Assembly: GCF_032854445.1 (NCBI RefSeq)
Contig: NC_088306.1
Coordinates: forward strand, 28,617,764-28,681,763
From: Liolophura sinensis
Lineage: Eukaryota > Mollusca > Polyplacophora > Chitonida > Chitonidae
Length of the DNA stretch: 64,000 bases
Reading direction: 5' to 3'
Of the stretch, positions 11,601 through 21,152 are shown one piece after another. Position 1 is the stretch's first letter, and every line of letters starts with the position of its first letter. The notes under the pieces are model-generated. The model made no database searches and was not told the DNA's origin. It was given only the letters and a program-made list of their open reading frames with translations. The position numbers and the translations under genes were made by a program.

Positions 11601-13521
11601 ATCTCCCTGTTTTCCGTTTTGTAACAAGGTAGAATGTACAAGGTACATGTATTTAGGAAATCTGCCTTTGTTTGGCTATAATGTGGGAAGTACGGGATCA
11701 TCTTAAACCATACGTATCATCATAACATTTTCGTTTCATTCTAATCTATTGTTCTCTGTTTGCTTCTTCTCTAACCTCGAACAATCACAACATTTATGTT
11801 TTATTTCACTCAAGCGTTCTTTGCTTTTTCCCCCTTGGCTTGGTTTATTTAACTCGTTTCGTACCATTATTTGGTTTCTATATAGTTATACTTAGCTAAT
11901 GACTCAGGAGCCTTTCACCAATGCGGTCGTTGTGAGGTCAAGTTCATCCCTTGTTGACGTCCATTCAGGTGCACCGTGGGAAGGTCTGGAGCAACCTGCG
12001 TCTGGCCGGGTATTCCCATCGCAAAAGTGAAATATTCTTGAGTACCGCGTAAAACACCTAGCAAAATCAAATGAAGGAAGTCAACCTTTTCTTTTTATTC
12101 CTTTTTTTAGCCTCGTGTTGGGCATTATGTACCATCCTTACTTTTTGTTTCATTTTACTGATGGTTCTTTGTTTCGTCTTTAGTTTTGTGTATTTCATTA
12201 CGCACGCTTACTAGGTTTCTGTTTCGTTTTTCTGAGCGTTTTTTTGTTTCGTTTTCCATCATTCTCGTGTATTTCGTTAAGTACTATTACTTGCCTTTCC
12301 GTTTCATTTTACTGAATTATTATTTGTTTCGTCTTCCTTTCTTCTAGCCTCGTGTATTTCGTTACGTACCGTCGTTATTGCTGATGTCATGAGCAGTGAT
12401 CTACTGGTTGACGCCTTCGGTGTCATATGTGTGGCTCAGGGCGTTTGTTATATGGTTCTGCCATCTCTGTGTGGTATGTATATACAACTGTCACCGGAGT
12501 CCTCGCTGTCACAGATGGTTAAAGCTTTTAAACCGACGTTAAATACGTTGGGACTATCATGCCAGTGAGGCAGCATGTTCAGCCCCATCTCTGGCTGTTT
12601 ATGTTAGAGCTTTAAATCAGGATGTTTGTCGGATACCTGGCAGTGGAAACAACACTCATTTATGGCCAATAACCATTTGGATGTTGCGGAGGGAAAACTC
12701 GGTAATATACATGTAGCCCATTACTCAGAGATATAATCCATTACTCAGTGATACAGCCCATTGCTCTGTAATATAGCCCATTACTCAATAATATAGCCCA
12801 CTACTCAGTGATATAACCCATTACTCAGTGATATTGCGTAGTGATATAGCCCATTACGCAGTGATATAGCCCGTTGAATGATACCTCTGAGTTATCCTTC
12901 CTGGGACAACCTCGCCAGGATAGCGCCACGCCCACCTTTGTCAAGGGCCATAGCTAAATATTGTTTCCCAGTGTCTGTGGTTTACTCACCATCCTGCGAT
13001 ATTCTTCACACATAAACGTGACAGCCTTCTAGTAAGTGAAAAATTTTTGACGACAGCGTTAAATGAATTTGTCGATTGACTTGTGAGAGTAGGGATGTGG
13101 CCTTATTGGTCAAGGCCCTGTCAGTCGCAGTGAGCAAGCGCTTTGGTTGTCTCAGCCAGCTTGTATATTAGTGAGAATTTCAGTTTTGGACGCTTTCGCC
13201 TTTGGAACACGAAAACATCATATATCTTACATGCAAATCGGTTAAGATAATTCAGTCGTCACCTTCAACCCACCCCGCTATGATGCTGGCTGCCGTCGTA
13301 TAAGTGAAACATTCTTGAGTACGGCGTAAAACACCAATCAAATAAATAAATAAATAACATTTAACATTACCTTTATTTTTCCAGGTCGCCTCTATCAGTC
13401 ATCTGGAGGGTTCGTCGGTCCGCTCTACCTAATTGCGGCCATGTGCGGTACGTCTGCTATCATGTGTGGACTACTTAAACCGCTAAAAAGATGGCAAAAT
13501 GCTCATGGAACGAGCCGATGA
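1040..13521 (+). CDS. Monocarboxylate-transporter-like (SLC16/MFS) gene, six exons
   Basis: Exons 1040-1253, 3353-3496, 4929-5624, 10885-11154, 12348-12473 and 13385-13521 join in one frame to 528 codons, a normal SLC16 length. All five introns are GT-AG and phase 1. The family is a 12-helix plasma-membrane carrier of the major facilitator superfamily, moving monocarboxylates or related small molecules. Seen here: helix 1 from residue ~20; the family motif around residues 135-156 ([20 protein letters not shown]); YGWRG at 171-175; a hydrophilic loop between helices 6 and 7 of about 135 residues; helix 7 near 335-352; the helix 8 to 9 segment in exon 4; the SLRTVV motif in exon 5; a short tail of about 20 residues. 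By eye, the helix-8 aspartate used for proton coupling in MCT1 is Asn385, while the following arginine is kept (Arg389), and the usual DGGWGW-type motif before helix 1 is degenerate. The start at 1040 is the first ATG in frame; an upstream UTR exon is possible. Substrate cannot be told. Confidence 0.9.
1390..2110. repeat. Dispersed repeat family B, two copies in inverted order (intron 1)
   Basis: 1420-1715 reads forward (GGGGCTGTA, ATGAACAGCTGTAATCAAAG, GCATGGCACACGATTTGAATAC, TCGCCTAGAACATACCTTGC). 1795-2110 reads the same family in reverse, ending with the complement of the last two blocks. Further copies lie at 8600-8830, 9130-9230, 27380-27810, 33340-33800, 40380-40760, 44860-45100, 56600-56800 and 62380-62540. 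The family codes for nothing I recognise. The opposed copies could pair in RNA or DNA. Confidence 0.75.
2138..2220. repeat. (AT)n microsatellite
   Basis: An almost pure AT run of about 80 bases, broken once by TACATATA. Open frames here are the dinucleotide repeat read as Tyr-Ile and are not genes. Confidence 0.98.
2301..2423. repeat. Near-perfect hairpin (foldback)
   Basis: The central arms GGGAACATGTGGTGTCAGTA and its complement, extended to 24 identical bases each, face each other across a 14-base loop (ACATATCGATATTA). Pairing continues outward with a few mismatches (GGTTACTCAG opposite CTGAGTAACC; GTTAC opposite GTAAC), giving arms of about 52 bases. Confidence 0.92.
2648..2702. repeat. 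(AAAT)n microsatellite
   Basis: About a dozen AAAT/ATAA units. It resembles the tail of the SINE described elsewhere in the window, but no SINE body lies next to it. Confidence 0.9.
2788..3134 (+). mobile_element. SINE family 2 (tRNA-like head, ATTC tail)
   Basis: Begins with a tRNA D-arm-like stretch (CGGTAACCTAATGGTTAGGC, a possible A box), contains TGCCTCGCTTGG..CAGCACTGAG, and ends CGTTAAACCCCAAACATTC followed by (ATTC)n. Reverse copies sit at 11166-11505 and 16507-16705, sharing the CACCAAGCGAGGCAGC-type block. The class is inferred from layout; no transcription is shown. Confidence 0.7.
3353..3496 (+). CDS. SLC16-like gene, exon 2
   Basis: A 144-base exon after a TTTTTCAG acceptor, ending TCTG/GTACAT. 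It codes the end of helix 2, the basic loop and helix 3 ([15 protein letters not shown]), matching the family pattern of an R/K-rich turn followed by a glycine-rich helix. Too short and without an ATG near its start to be recognised as an open frame by itself. Confidence 0.88.
3689..3933 (-). mobile_element. SINE family 1, near full length
   Basis: Reverse copy of the commonest SINE here. Tail-side TTTATTTATT, TTGATTGGTGTTTT and ATTTCACTCATACGACAGCG come first; the tRNA-like head with GCATTGATGAAAGGC follows at the far end. It lies in intron 2 of the transporter gene, antisense to it. Confidence 0.85.
4260..4372 (+). mobile_element. SINE family 3, 3' fragment
   Basis: Shares TGGTTTACTC, TTCTTCAC.CATAAACG and CGGCGTTAAAT with 12968-13070. 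The end GCGTTAAATACCAATCAG is the same tail logic as SINE family 1. Only the 3' half is recognisable. Confidence 0.5.
4929..5624 (+). CDS. SLC16-like gene, exon 3 (helices 4-7 and central loop)
   Basis: A 696-base exon after CTTTCCAG, ending ACTG/GTAAGT. It carries the strongest family match: the [10 protein letters not shown] motif, the glycine-rich helix 5, the YGWRG turn and helix 6. The following ~135 residues are hydrophilic and low in similarity, as expected for the cytosolic loop between helices 6 and 7, which is usually the least conserved part of the family. The exon closes inside helix 7. Confidence 0.93.
5625..7045. other. Intron 3, proximal unique part
   Basis: AT-rich intronic sequence. 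Two open frames (91 and 81 codons) lie at 6500-7051, but they show no domain, signal peptide or splice context and I do not call them. Confidence 0.5.
7046..7964 (+). repeat. 85-bp tandem array, 10.8 copies
   Basis: The unit starts CACTGARGGGCTCCGAATGA at 7046 and recurs every 85 bases exactly, up to 7896. Variant sites (CACTG/CACAG, TCGCC/TCGTC/TCACC, TTAGAA/TTGGAA/GTAGAA, ACCCT/ACTCT) repeat every third unit between 7131 and 7640, a 255-bp higher-order unit. About 37 bases of each unit (TTACATGAACAG ... GACTGAGGTAAA) are family A sequence, and family A continues directly at 7965. Confidence 0.97.
7965..8600. repeat. Family A copies flanking the 85-bp array
   Basis: 7965-8100 continues the family A element (GACAAGAGACCGTATTTCA, CAGCTATCACACTGTCGTCG, GCTGTACGTC). 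8465-8600 is a reverse fragment (AGAGCAGCGACGACAATGTG, GTGAAATATGGCCTCTTGTT). Between them is a short GTGACGCTTT..GCGTTAAGCC piece resembling a SINE tail. Confidence 0.7.
8600..9230 (+). repeat. Family B fragments in intron 3
   Basis: 8640-8830 carries the TTCTCTTTGCATGCA, CGTAGTT..TTGGT and GACGGCTGGTGTACGAATGT blocks; 9130-9230 carries CTTAAACCGGGGATAGGGGC and the ATATGAACCGC block. The order suggests a broken or rearranged copy. Confidence 0.6.
9231..10884. other. Intron 3, distal part
   Basis: Mostly unique AT-rich sequence. 9478-9540 resembles the right part of the small inverted-repeat element at 19272-19377 (GGGTTATCATTTC..ACC, ACCTTCACTGTG). No coding signal before the exon 4 acceptor. 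Confidence 0.5.
10885..11154 (+). CDS. SLC16-like gene, exon 4 (helices 8-10)
   Basis: A 270-base exon between TAATGCAG and GTAAGT. It codes a helix-8 segment in which [15 protein letters not shown] aligns with the family's substrate and proton site; aspartate is replaced by Asn385 and arginine is Arg389. Helices 9 and 10 follow. The C-terminal residues FGLCCG match the usual 'G-x-x-x-G' turn before the next exon. Confidence 0.92.
11166..11505 (-). mobile_element. SINE family 2, reverse copy
   Basis: Starts with the tail complement (GAGTGCTTGGGGTTTAACGT, TCAGTCACATGACGATGAC) eleven bases inside intron 4, and ends with a B-box-like head (CCAAGGATTGACCCTGG, CTCCCGAGTCAGTGATG). The insertion is very close to the exon 4 donor at 11155 but leaves GTAAGT intact. 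Confidence 0.7.
11897..12074 (+). mobile_element. SINE family 1, 5'-truncated
   Basis: Contains TCACCAATGCGGTCG, GTGGGAAGGTCTGGAGCAAC, AAGTGAAATATTCTTGAGTA and a GCGTAAAACACC tail. The first ~45 bases of the tRNA head are missing. Confidence 0.85.
12348..12473 (+). CDS. SLC16-like gene, exon 5
   Basis: A 126-base exon after CTTCTAG, ending TGTG/GTATGT. It codes [11 protein letters not shown], then [22 protein letters not shown], matching the family's helix 10-11 region (SLR..V..D, AFG..., QG.....P..G). No ATG-initiated open frame marks it, so it is easy to miss. Confidence 0.9.
12715..12872 (+). repeat. 20-bp tandem array in intron 5
   Basis: About eight imperfect units of ATAGCCCATTACTCAGTGAT. 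Units drift by substitutions, and one is cut short near 12830. Confidence 0.92.
12960..13075 (+). mobile_element. SINE family 3 fragment
   Basis: Shares the TGGTTTACTCACC, TTCTTCACACATAAACGTGA and CAGCGTTAAATGAAT blocks with 4260-4372. Confidence 0.5.
13264..13357 (+). mobile_element. SINE family 1, 3' end only
   Basis: CACCCCGCTATGATGCTGGC, then CGTCGTATAAGTGAAACATT and CAATCAAATAAATAAATAAA. It ends 28 bases before the exon 6 acceptor. Confidence 0.85.
13385..13521 (+). CDS. SLC16-like gene, exon 6 (terminal)
   Basis: After a TTTTTCCAG acceptor. It codes [16 protein letters not shown], the start of helix 12 in the family (G.L.D.TG.Y...F), then a short basic tail and TGA at 13519-13521. The 3' UTR probably runs about 270 bases to the AATAAA at 13774. 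Confidence 0.9.
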
Positions 13522-13773
13522 TCTGCTGCGCATGTTCAACTCTCACATGCCTGACCAGACCTCTTATAGGTTCTCTATGCGGATTGTTAAATAAGGGTTT
13601 TCACAGTGGGTATATGCATGGCAGTTAGACAAGTTATTGGACGTACATGTATACGACCAAAGGTTAAGAAGGGTTATTTGAGAGAAAACAAAAACAGTAA
13701 TATGAAGATGTTGGTTTACACGTGTTTTACCTTGGGTGCTATGCTTCTGTATTCATACAGTCCTTTAACCGAA

Positions 13774-13779
13774 AATAAA
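13774..13779 (+). terminator. Likely polyadenylation signal of the SLC16-like gene
   Basis: AATAAA, 253 bases past the stop codon; the first perfect signal downstream of the stop. Cleavage is expected some 10-30 bases later. Confidence 0.55.
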
Positions 13780-13892
13780 AGCATATCTTTAAGATTTATG
13801 TAGGAACACGTCTCTTTGAAGTTCTCGATTTAAGTTATTTAAAAACTTTACTTATCACATGCGTTAGAATACATTATATACAATATGCGTCC

Positions 13893-13996
13893 TTTGATTT
13901 ATTTATTTATTTATTTGATTGGTGTATTTGATTGGTGATATTTCATTTTTACGACGGTAGACAGCAATATGGTGGGAGGAAACCCGACAGAACCCG
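13893..13996 (-). mobile_element. SINE family 1, 3' end only
   Basis: GATTTATTTATTTATTTATT, TTGATTGGTG, ATTTCATTTTTACGACGGTA and AATATGGTGGGAGGAAACCC in reverse SINE order. Confidence 0.8.
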
Positions 13997-16506
13997 AAAA
14001 TAAGTAACTAGTCGGCTGCTGCATCTGACTGTTACCATTTAACAGTCTTAGTCGTGCATGTATGAGATTTAACATTTCTGTGTCGATGCCGTTATCTTCA
14101 AGTGCATTTGCAGATTCCACCACCGAAGAGCAGGATGTAGCTGACTAAAGCTATGCATATACGGGAGCTTAAATGGATACAGAATTGATTCTAATTGGCT
14201 GGTGTGAGAGATAGGCAAGTTCTGGCTATGCATACGCATACGGTATGACGGATTAATCCAACCATGAACAAGGCTGCCCGGTTCACCCCAGAAACCCTGT
14301 CTGCACTATCAACCAATCAGTGTCGACTCTCCACCCTCCTTAAGACCCATTTCAGTTCAAGCCGACAGTCGCATCGGTTTCCAAGCGCTCATGTATGCAA
14401 AATAAGAACCCGACTCAACTGTAGTTGTTTTCCAGCCGTAACGTGTATGCCGATTGTCGTTATCCACCAGCGACTGTGATCAATTGTGTAAGACCAGTTG
14501 AGTTGAGTTGAGTTCAGTAGCGTCTTAAGCTTTAGTGTGTGCACAATTGTGGCCTTGGACATGGAATTTGTTGATTTTCCTCGATCTCAATATCCATGGT
14601 GACCATGATGGTAAATGGTCTAAGACCATCGTGTGGCCCATATGGGTGTCTTAAACTAAAACCCCAAGGCCTTCTAAACTGCATAGAGATAGTTTAACGT
14701 CTCCTAAATCCACTGCAATCGTTTAAAACATCGAAAATGGAAAAAAACCGGTAAAATTTGGTGATGAAACATCAGAAAATCTACCCCACTACGATCGAGT
14801 CACCCTTGACGTCACGGCGGTACATTCGCTGGCAAGCGTACAGGCTTCTCCATGTGTACACCACAGACCACAGAAGACAATCGCTATACTTTTTCAAATA
14901 ATTTCTAGATTATGCCATGCCAAAGTGCGACTTGCGACTGCAGTAACACAACGCTGGATACTTACACGTTACATACATGGCCTAAAAATGTCACACACTG
15001 AGAAAATATGTACCAGATATCTCATCGTAAACACCATCTGATTACTGAGGATTTGATCAATCGAAGGAGGAGGCTCATATCCGCCCCCCCCCCCCCCCCC
15101 CCCACACACACCTAACAAAAGCCAAATGAAAAAGAAAAGAAATCGGGATTTTCACTCCCGAAATGCAGAAGTTGTTTAGGTACTCACTTGTTTTAAACAT
15201 CATACTGTGAAACGCACTGTAGGAGCCGCTAGCCTTTGCTCTACATCGTTCAAATTGTCGAGAGCATTTCTCGGAGAGCAATTATGTTACAGAGAAAAGA
15301 GAGAGTAAGTACTAGCAAAACTGAACTATTTAAAATGTTTTCTTTTGTGGTGAATGTAGGCAAATGAAAACTGGAGATAATTTAATTTTAATAACCACTT
15401 TGGCCACACTATCATTGCTCAATATGACACATGTAACTACAACGTTATTTACACCCGACACGATAACACTGACATTAAAAGTATGTAACTTAAATTTTGT
15501 CACAATATGTCGCGGAAATCAGAACTAATGTGGTCTTAACTTTTTTTACTCACTGAAGAACTGCTAAACGTCGTGAACTACAGCCAAACACTGTTCCCCA
15601 TATATTTTCATGGAAATAGACGCCACCCTCGCTAAGACAATTGAGGACAGAAAAAGAGTTGTAAAGAAGAGATCCAAAACTTTGAATGTTATGGACATAG
15701 GGCAGGAGACAGAGGTTGAGACGAATGGGATGAATTGTGTGGCATCAGAAAAAGAATGTAAGCCTGACCGACAGTTTGTTTCCAAGGATTTTTTGGTGTT
15801 TATGGATGTATGGATCCAATTTGCTTTGAAGTATGCATGTATTGTCAATTTGAAGTAACTTGTATTTAGTGATTTCTTGGATGTCACGTCTGTAGCCTCT
15901 TACTATCCACTGGGTCGGATTCCGCCCATGCAGGCTTTGCCAGAAGTGGCAAACCCTGCGGGTAGAAGCTTTAAAAAGAATGTAGGATTCAGTTTCAAAG
16001 CATTCGATTTCCTCTAGAACCACACATCGTCATTTAAAATAATAATTTTAAACACAGACCAATCAATCCATCGATATCCACCTGTCTTCAGAATAATATA
16101 TACCATTTTTTGAAAAAGCCGGCAAATCTGCTTACAACTTGCCATGTCTGCCTTGTTCTTCATCAGCAGTTTCCATGGAGCTACGGGTCCAGAAAGTTCC
16201 TTCACAGACTGTAAGCAGTGGATTGTCCTCATCCAGGGATTTCATGTTTGACCACGGAAGGTTTCACTTCTACATTGATCTTGAGAATTATGATCCCTTG
16301 AAAACAATTGTTTACTGTGTAGGGGAGGCTCCTTTAGATTTAGGTTATTTCTGCCATGTCCCCACAAGACCAATTTTATCTGACCCTAATGAAGTTACGC
16401 TGAGTTAGAACGAATTATGAGTTTAGTGACTTGTTTAATGTTAGTGAGAAAGAAGTGTCAAATATTTGCATAACCTGGTTCTTTATTTTCAATTTAAAGA
16501 CATTTA
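13997..16506. other. Intergenic, no gene supported
   Basis: Holds a C run of about 20 bases at 15084-15103 and a GAGTT microrepeat near 14500. Open frames of 82 codons (15610-15858) and 89 codons (16139-16408) on + are the longest, but neither shows a domain, start context or splice partners, and codons look like random sequence. I see no RNA gene. Confidence 0.45.
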
Positions 16507-16705
16507 TCGGTGGCCTTCGAGAGATTTGGCCAGAAGACACCAGACATGACACCTGCTAGTCTCATTATACTGACACCAGGCCAACTAGTCCTGTTTCGTT
16601 GCTCTAACCTCTCAGTGCTGAACACCAAGCGAGGCAGCAGTAAGTAGCATTAATAAAGTCTTTGGTATGACCCGACCCGGGTTTGATCCTGGGTCTCCTG
16701 ACTTT
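16507..16705 (-). mobile_element. SINE family 2, partial
   Basis: Matches 11320-11505: CATTATACTGACAC.AGGCCA, GAACACCAAGCGAGGCAG and the B-box-like GACCCGGGTTTGATCCTGGG. Confidence 0.7.
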
Positions 16706-18479
16706 GACACTGTGTTGAGCAATACATCATAATTGTAGCATGTTAGGTTTGGTGATGAAACTTTCCTTTGGGAAAATATTATCAGAATGTTCATAAGTCA
16801 TGGCTGAAAAATTGAAAATAACCCCATTTGTGTACAGATTGCTTTTTATTGATACAACATTAACTGAGATGAAAAAAGCTGTAGATTTAGTCTGCATGTG
16901 TTAACTGTGCCAAGCTTTCAGTTTCAGAAAATTGTCCTCAACAGGCTTCTATGATTGTACCAGATAGTGGATGTTTTTAATATACAAAAATCTTGTACAA
17001 TTTAATATTGTGTGGAAAATGTGCATGGCTTAGTCTCTGTTTTTCGAGCGTTCCCATATAATGGGAGAGTTTCAAGTTCAAACTCCTTTATCGATAGAGG
17101 TAGAAAAATATTGAACTATATTGTGTGACCTCTCGGAATATTAGGTATTTGTTTTGGATCGCATTTACAATAACATGGGTATCTGAACAAGCTTCGTAAA
17201 AAAGTATCTTAGACTAGACATGTTTGTAAACTCAAGTTCCTAAAGAAAAGAGGTGTTATTTGTGCTTCTGGAACTTCTGATTGATACATTAATGTCAACA
17301 GTGATTTTTACAGAGGTGATGTTGCACAGTAGGACTATTTTTACCTTTTTTTCTTACAAGAAAGTTCAAAGGCGAAACTCTTCTATTATTGGCATGCGTC
17401 ATGTCATTAAAAGTGAAACAGTTCTTGTGATGTCCTTGACATTGATAGAAATAAATCAGAGCCACTTTGACGTCAAGATATTGCAAAATTCTAGGGTATG
17501 AAACCAGGTCTGTTTGAGCAAGTCACAGATTTGCGCGATCTATGTTTGGCCAAAGATCAGCTGCAAAGCACAATCGTGTACAAAAATCATAGAAAAATAA
17601 AATAAAACCAGCACCGTGTATTTATTCTGATGACATCCGATTTGTATCAAAACCCTGTGCAGAATGCCTTGAAATGACTACTATATACATAAGTGTTATT
17701 ATTTTTTTGTTGAAATGATCATTGTAGAATGTGTCCAATTTAGGCAACATGTCGTCTGCAAAACTGCGATTATAATGAACAGCAATTACTTCAATGTATA
17801 AACAATGAATTTACAATGTGTCCTGCACAATAAATCTGCTCTTAAATGGGATAGTAATAGTCATGATTTTCTTTCAGTTTCAGTTTAGCATTATTTAAAT
17901 AAGGCACACTTTGAGGGGGCATGATTTCACCTCAAAGAGAAGGACATTTTACATCCAGAATGAATTCGTGATTGATGATTCTGTCTGGTGTGGCTGCTAA
18001 CACAGGCGTATCCTTAAATGCAAGGAGTCCACACTCTTGTGTCTTGGTACCAGAATTGTTCTTATGGTTTTGAACAGCAATGTTTTCATACTTGCGACCA
18101 TGTGACAATGATCTTGAGCATACTTGGTATGTAGATGTCAGTATTACATAAACTTATAACAACACGCCCGCTTGTCAGCTTGCAACTGAACCAAACTCTG
18201 ACGATTTTATTCTTTTAGTTCGCTCTTTTCCTCCATTTCGAACAAGATGCTTGCCTCCTGGTTTTCACTTCAATTTCCTGGATTTGTAAACTACTAATAT
18301 GTGACACCTGAAGAAGACAAAGAGAGAACAGAGAGTAAAATAAGTTTCTTTCAAATAATGCCTCACACAATTTGTGACAGAAAAGGCCCTGGAATAACAG
18401 CGTGGCAATTTATCATAACGGTTAACTTTTTAGATGATTACGTAATCCCCTCCCCCCTCTAAACCAAACAGTAAGTTTG
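16706..18479. other. Intergenic, no feature recognised
   Basis: AT-rich sequence without open frames of note, arrays or recognisable transposon ends. Confidence 0.5.
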
Positions 18480-18705
18480 ATTTCATTTGATTGGTGTTTT
18501 ACGCCGTACTCAACAATATTTCACTTATACGACAGCGGCCAGCAGTATGGTGAGAGGAAACCCACGACCATCCGCAGGTTGTTGTCAGACCTTCCTACTT
18601 ACGGCCGGACAGGAAGCCAGCATGAGCTGGACTTGAACTCACAGCGATCGCAATGGTGAGAGGCTTCTGAGTCATTACGCTGCGCTAACCGACTGAGCCA
18701 AGGAA
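18480..18705 (-). mobile_element. SINE family 1, full length
   Basis: Complete in reverse: TTGATTGGTGTTTTACGCCG at the tail side through to TTACGCTGCGCTAACCGACT and GAGCCA at the head. The head folds like a tRNA with A box (TGGCTCAGTCGG complement) and B box (GAACTCA complement). The tail has lost most of its ATAA units. Confidence 0.93.
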
Positions 18706-18810
18706 CAGTATCTTATGTATATGTCTGAGTCTACAGATAACTGATGCCTCACAATGTATAACTGATCATCATACTTGAGCTTTTATCAGAAAATGATCTT
18801 CCATTGTTAC

Positions 18811-18894
18811 CGGGGCCTCCGTGGCTCAGTTGATTAGCGCGCTAGCGCAGCATAATGACCCTTGAGTCTCTCACCAATGCGGTCGCTGTGAGGC
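18811..18894 (+). mobile_element. SINE family 1, tRNA-like head only
   Basis: GGGGCCTCCGTGGCTCAGTT, GCGCGCTAGCGCAGCATAAT and ATGCGGTCGCTGTGAGG. It stops just before the B box region and is followed by unrelated sequence. This is a SINE head, not a functional tRNA: no acceptor stem closes it. Confidence 0.85.
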
Positions 18895-20727
18895 AGGTAT
18901 GTGTGCTGGGGGTGTACTTCTGACTTATGGGCCGTCGGCCTTTTCCTTGCGAGAAAAAAATGAAAATTAACAGCAGATAGAAACCAAACCCGAACAACAG
19001 TGCTTATTTACTTTGATTTTTTCTATTCGTGATCTGGTTATTGATATTTTCTCATTTTTTTTGTTTCTTATCGTATATGTGTGTTTAAAATTACATTCCG
19101 CAACTTTTCTTTGATGTTTTTGTGGATTCCACATTTTCTCTGATCATGGATTGTACATATATAGTCGAGTTTTGCCCCCTGATTTGTGCCACTAGCTTGT
19201 CTACGTGTTACTCCCTTTGTGTGGCTTAGCACGATTGAACTTCTACAGAACCTGCAAAGATATAGAGGATTTTGCACAGTGACGGTTGATTACCATAAAT
19301 ATGGTAGCGTCGCGTGGGTTATCATTTCTACCTTTCACGAGAACAATATTTATGGTATTCAACCTTCACTGTGTAATATTATATTTATTATTTATATCCT
19401 GACATTTTCTCTACATGTATATCAATGTGTATTAATTTATCTGTTGCAATCCGCGAAAGAAAGAAAAATTTGCCATCTTCGTCATATTTCTGATTCTATT
19501 CATATGTGCTGCAATTTCGTTCACGTCCACCCTAACAAAACCATTTTACAGTTTTAAACGCTATCTGTCAGTAATTATACATTCTACAAAGGTTATTTAT
19601 GCTAATGCAATATAGGTATTTACGTAATTTAAGAACATGAAGAATTTCTACCTCTTTTTTGGCGAACTGTATATTGCGCGCAAGTGCACGGTCTTGTGAT
19701 GCGGTCCACGAAGATTTCGCGGCTGTGGGTCACTGGACAAGGTCTCCAGCAGTGTAATAGCAAAATGTGATAACAAAAGTGATATCTAACTAGTGAAGAT
19801 ATCATTTTTATCAGTCAATGAAATACTGGGATTTTACTGATGTATAAATAATAAATGTTAGGATATCATTATAAACTAGTTAAGTATGATAACCTTACTA
19901 AATCATTACATCGTTGGGTACAAATGACGTTTTTTATGTCTGTATGTGCAGTGAAAACATAATTTTAATCTACAGCGGTAACTTAGGCTGAATTTGAATG
20001 GGCAACCTCTTGAGAGAGGCTTCACAGGTTTTAATCATTTCTTGTGCATTACACCCTTTAGTCATCGAAGAACCTGATGTGTTCAGATGCCTACCTAATT
20101 GCATGCGACCTATGTCAAAACTTCACCAGCTGCGTAAAAAGGGTGAAGAGCACACGTCACGTGTCTACAACGGGTAGATGGACTTTGGCCATTTGAACAT
20201 TCACACATCCCCATCTGAATTCAGGCCTCAGTTCGATTTGGCACGAGGTATTTTTTTTTCACTTCTGTACATCAGATCTGCTTATGTACATCAGATCTGC
20301 TGATCTGAAGTACATGGAAAATGTCTCCACCAACGGAAGCAGAAATATAACGATTACTTGGTTTGATACCTTGGATTGGAAAGTAAATCGAAAAAGAATA
20401 CAAAAAAATACATTTCGTGGCATTAAGATTATTAACTTGTTTTGACCTGTGTAGACCTGTCTTTACTGCACGACAGGTCTACATTATATGCAGATCACAA
20501 ACATGATCGTTTTTACGATTACCTGTGCAAGTACAGTTGTTTTTTCACAAGTAGACAAACCCCCCTCCATTCGCTGCTGTGTTATTGGAGGGAACCCGGG
20601 AGATGGCCATTGTGAATATCCCTATATGATCTTGAGTCTGGCAATACCATGTTGAACTCCGCGTTCTGTTGATCAAACGATAGCCTAGAAAATTAAAATA
20701 ACATAACTGGATCTAGTTGTAACATCT
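18895..20727. other. Intergenic, apart from the small element at 19272-19377
   Basis: AT-rich sequence. A 123-codon open frame at 19186-19557 overlaps the MITE-like element and is not credible as a gene. Near 20268 the string GTACATCAGATCTGCT is directly repeated. Confidence 0.45.
19272..19377. repeat. Small element with ~31-bp inverted ends (MITE-like)
   Basis: The left end CACAGTGACGGTTGATTACC ATAAATATGGT faces the right end ACAATATTTATGGTATTCAA CCTTCACTGTG, near-complements of each other. The 106-base body codes for nothing. A related right half lies at 9478-9540. Confidence 0.75.
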
Positions 20728-21152
20728 CATCTATCCATCGAGTAGCGTAGCCACAAGAGTTACAATGCGAAAGCCTTCCTAAAATGTCGACTTTCTGATT
20801 GAGGACATTTGTCGGTAAATATCTTCAAAACTAAGCCACGCTACAAAGCAAAAGTCCATAAAGTGAATATATGGTATACATTTGTACTGTATTTCAAAAC
20901 ATGTTGTTGTTGTTGTCTTTGGTCTGAGCTATACGGTAAAAAAAAATCATAGGAAACGAAAAGAAGCGCCTATCACTTGGGATTTTTGGCCTTGGTAAGT
21001 CCGTATGTGCAATTTGGACTGTCAGTACAAGTTTTGCTTTGCAGCGTGGCTTGTTTTTGAAGATGTTTACCAATACATGTCCTCAATCATAAAGTCGACA
21101 TTTTAGGAAGGCTTTCGCATTGTAACTCTCTTGGCTCTGCACTCGATAGATA
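20728..21152. repeat. Foldback element with ~125-bp inverted arms
   Basis: Arm 1 (about 20732-20860) and arm 2 (about 21032-21150) are near-perfect complements: GAGTTACAATGCGAAAGCCT, CCTAAAATGTCGACTTT and AAGCCACGCT appear in arm 1 and reversed in arm 2. The ~170-base centre codes for nothing. This is a non-autonomous element or a foldback transposon. Confidence 0.9.

Noticed and set aside
15610-16408. Two + strand frames (82 and 89 codons) as a possible gene
   Set aside because: No family resemblance, no convincing splice sites linking them, and composition like the surrounding intergenic DNA.
18811-18894. Candidate tRNA genes at the heads of the SINE copies (18811, 28402, 39866 and others)
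   Set aside because: They have A- and B-box-like sequence but no closing acceptor stem, and the same SINE body follows each; they are SINE heads.
19186-19557. 123-codon open frame on +
   Set aside because: It overlaps a small inverted-repeat element, has no domain, and ends without splice context.
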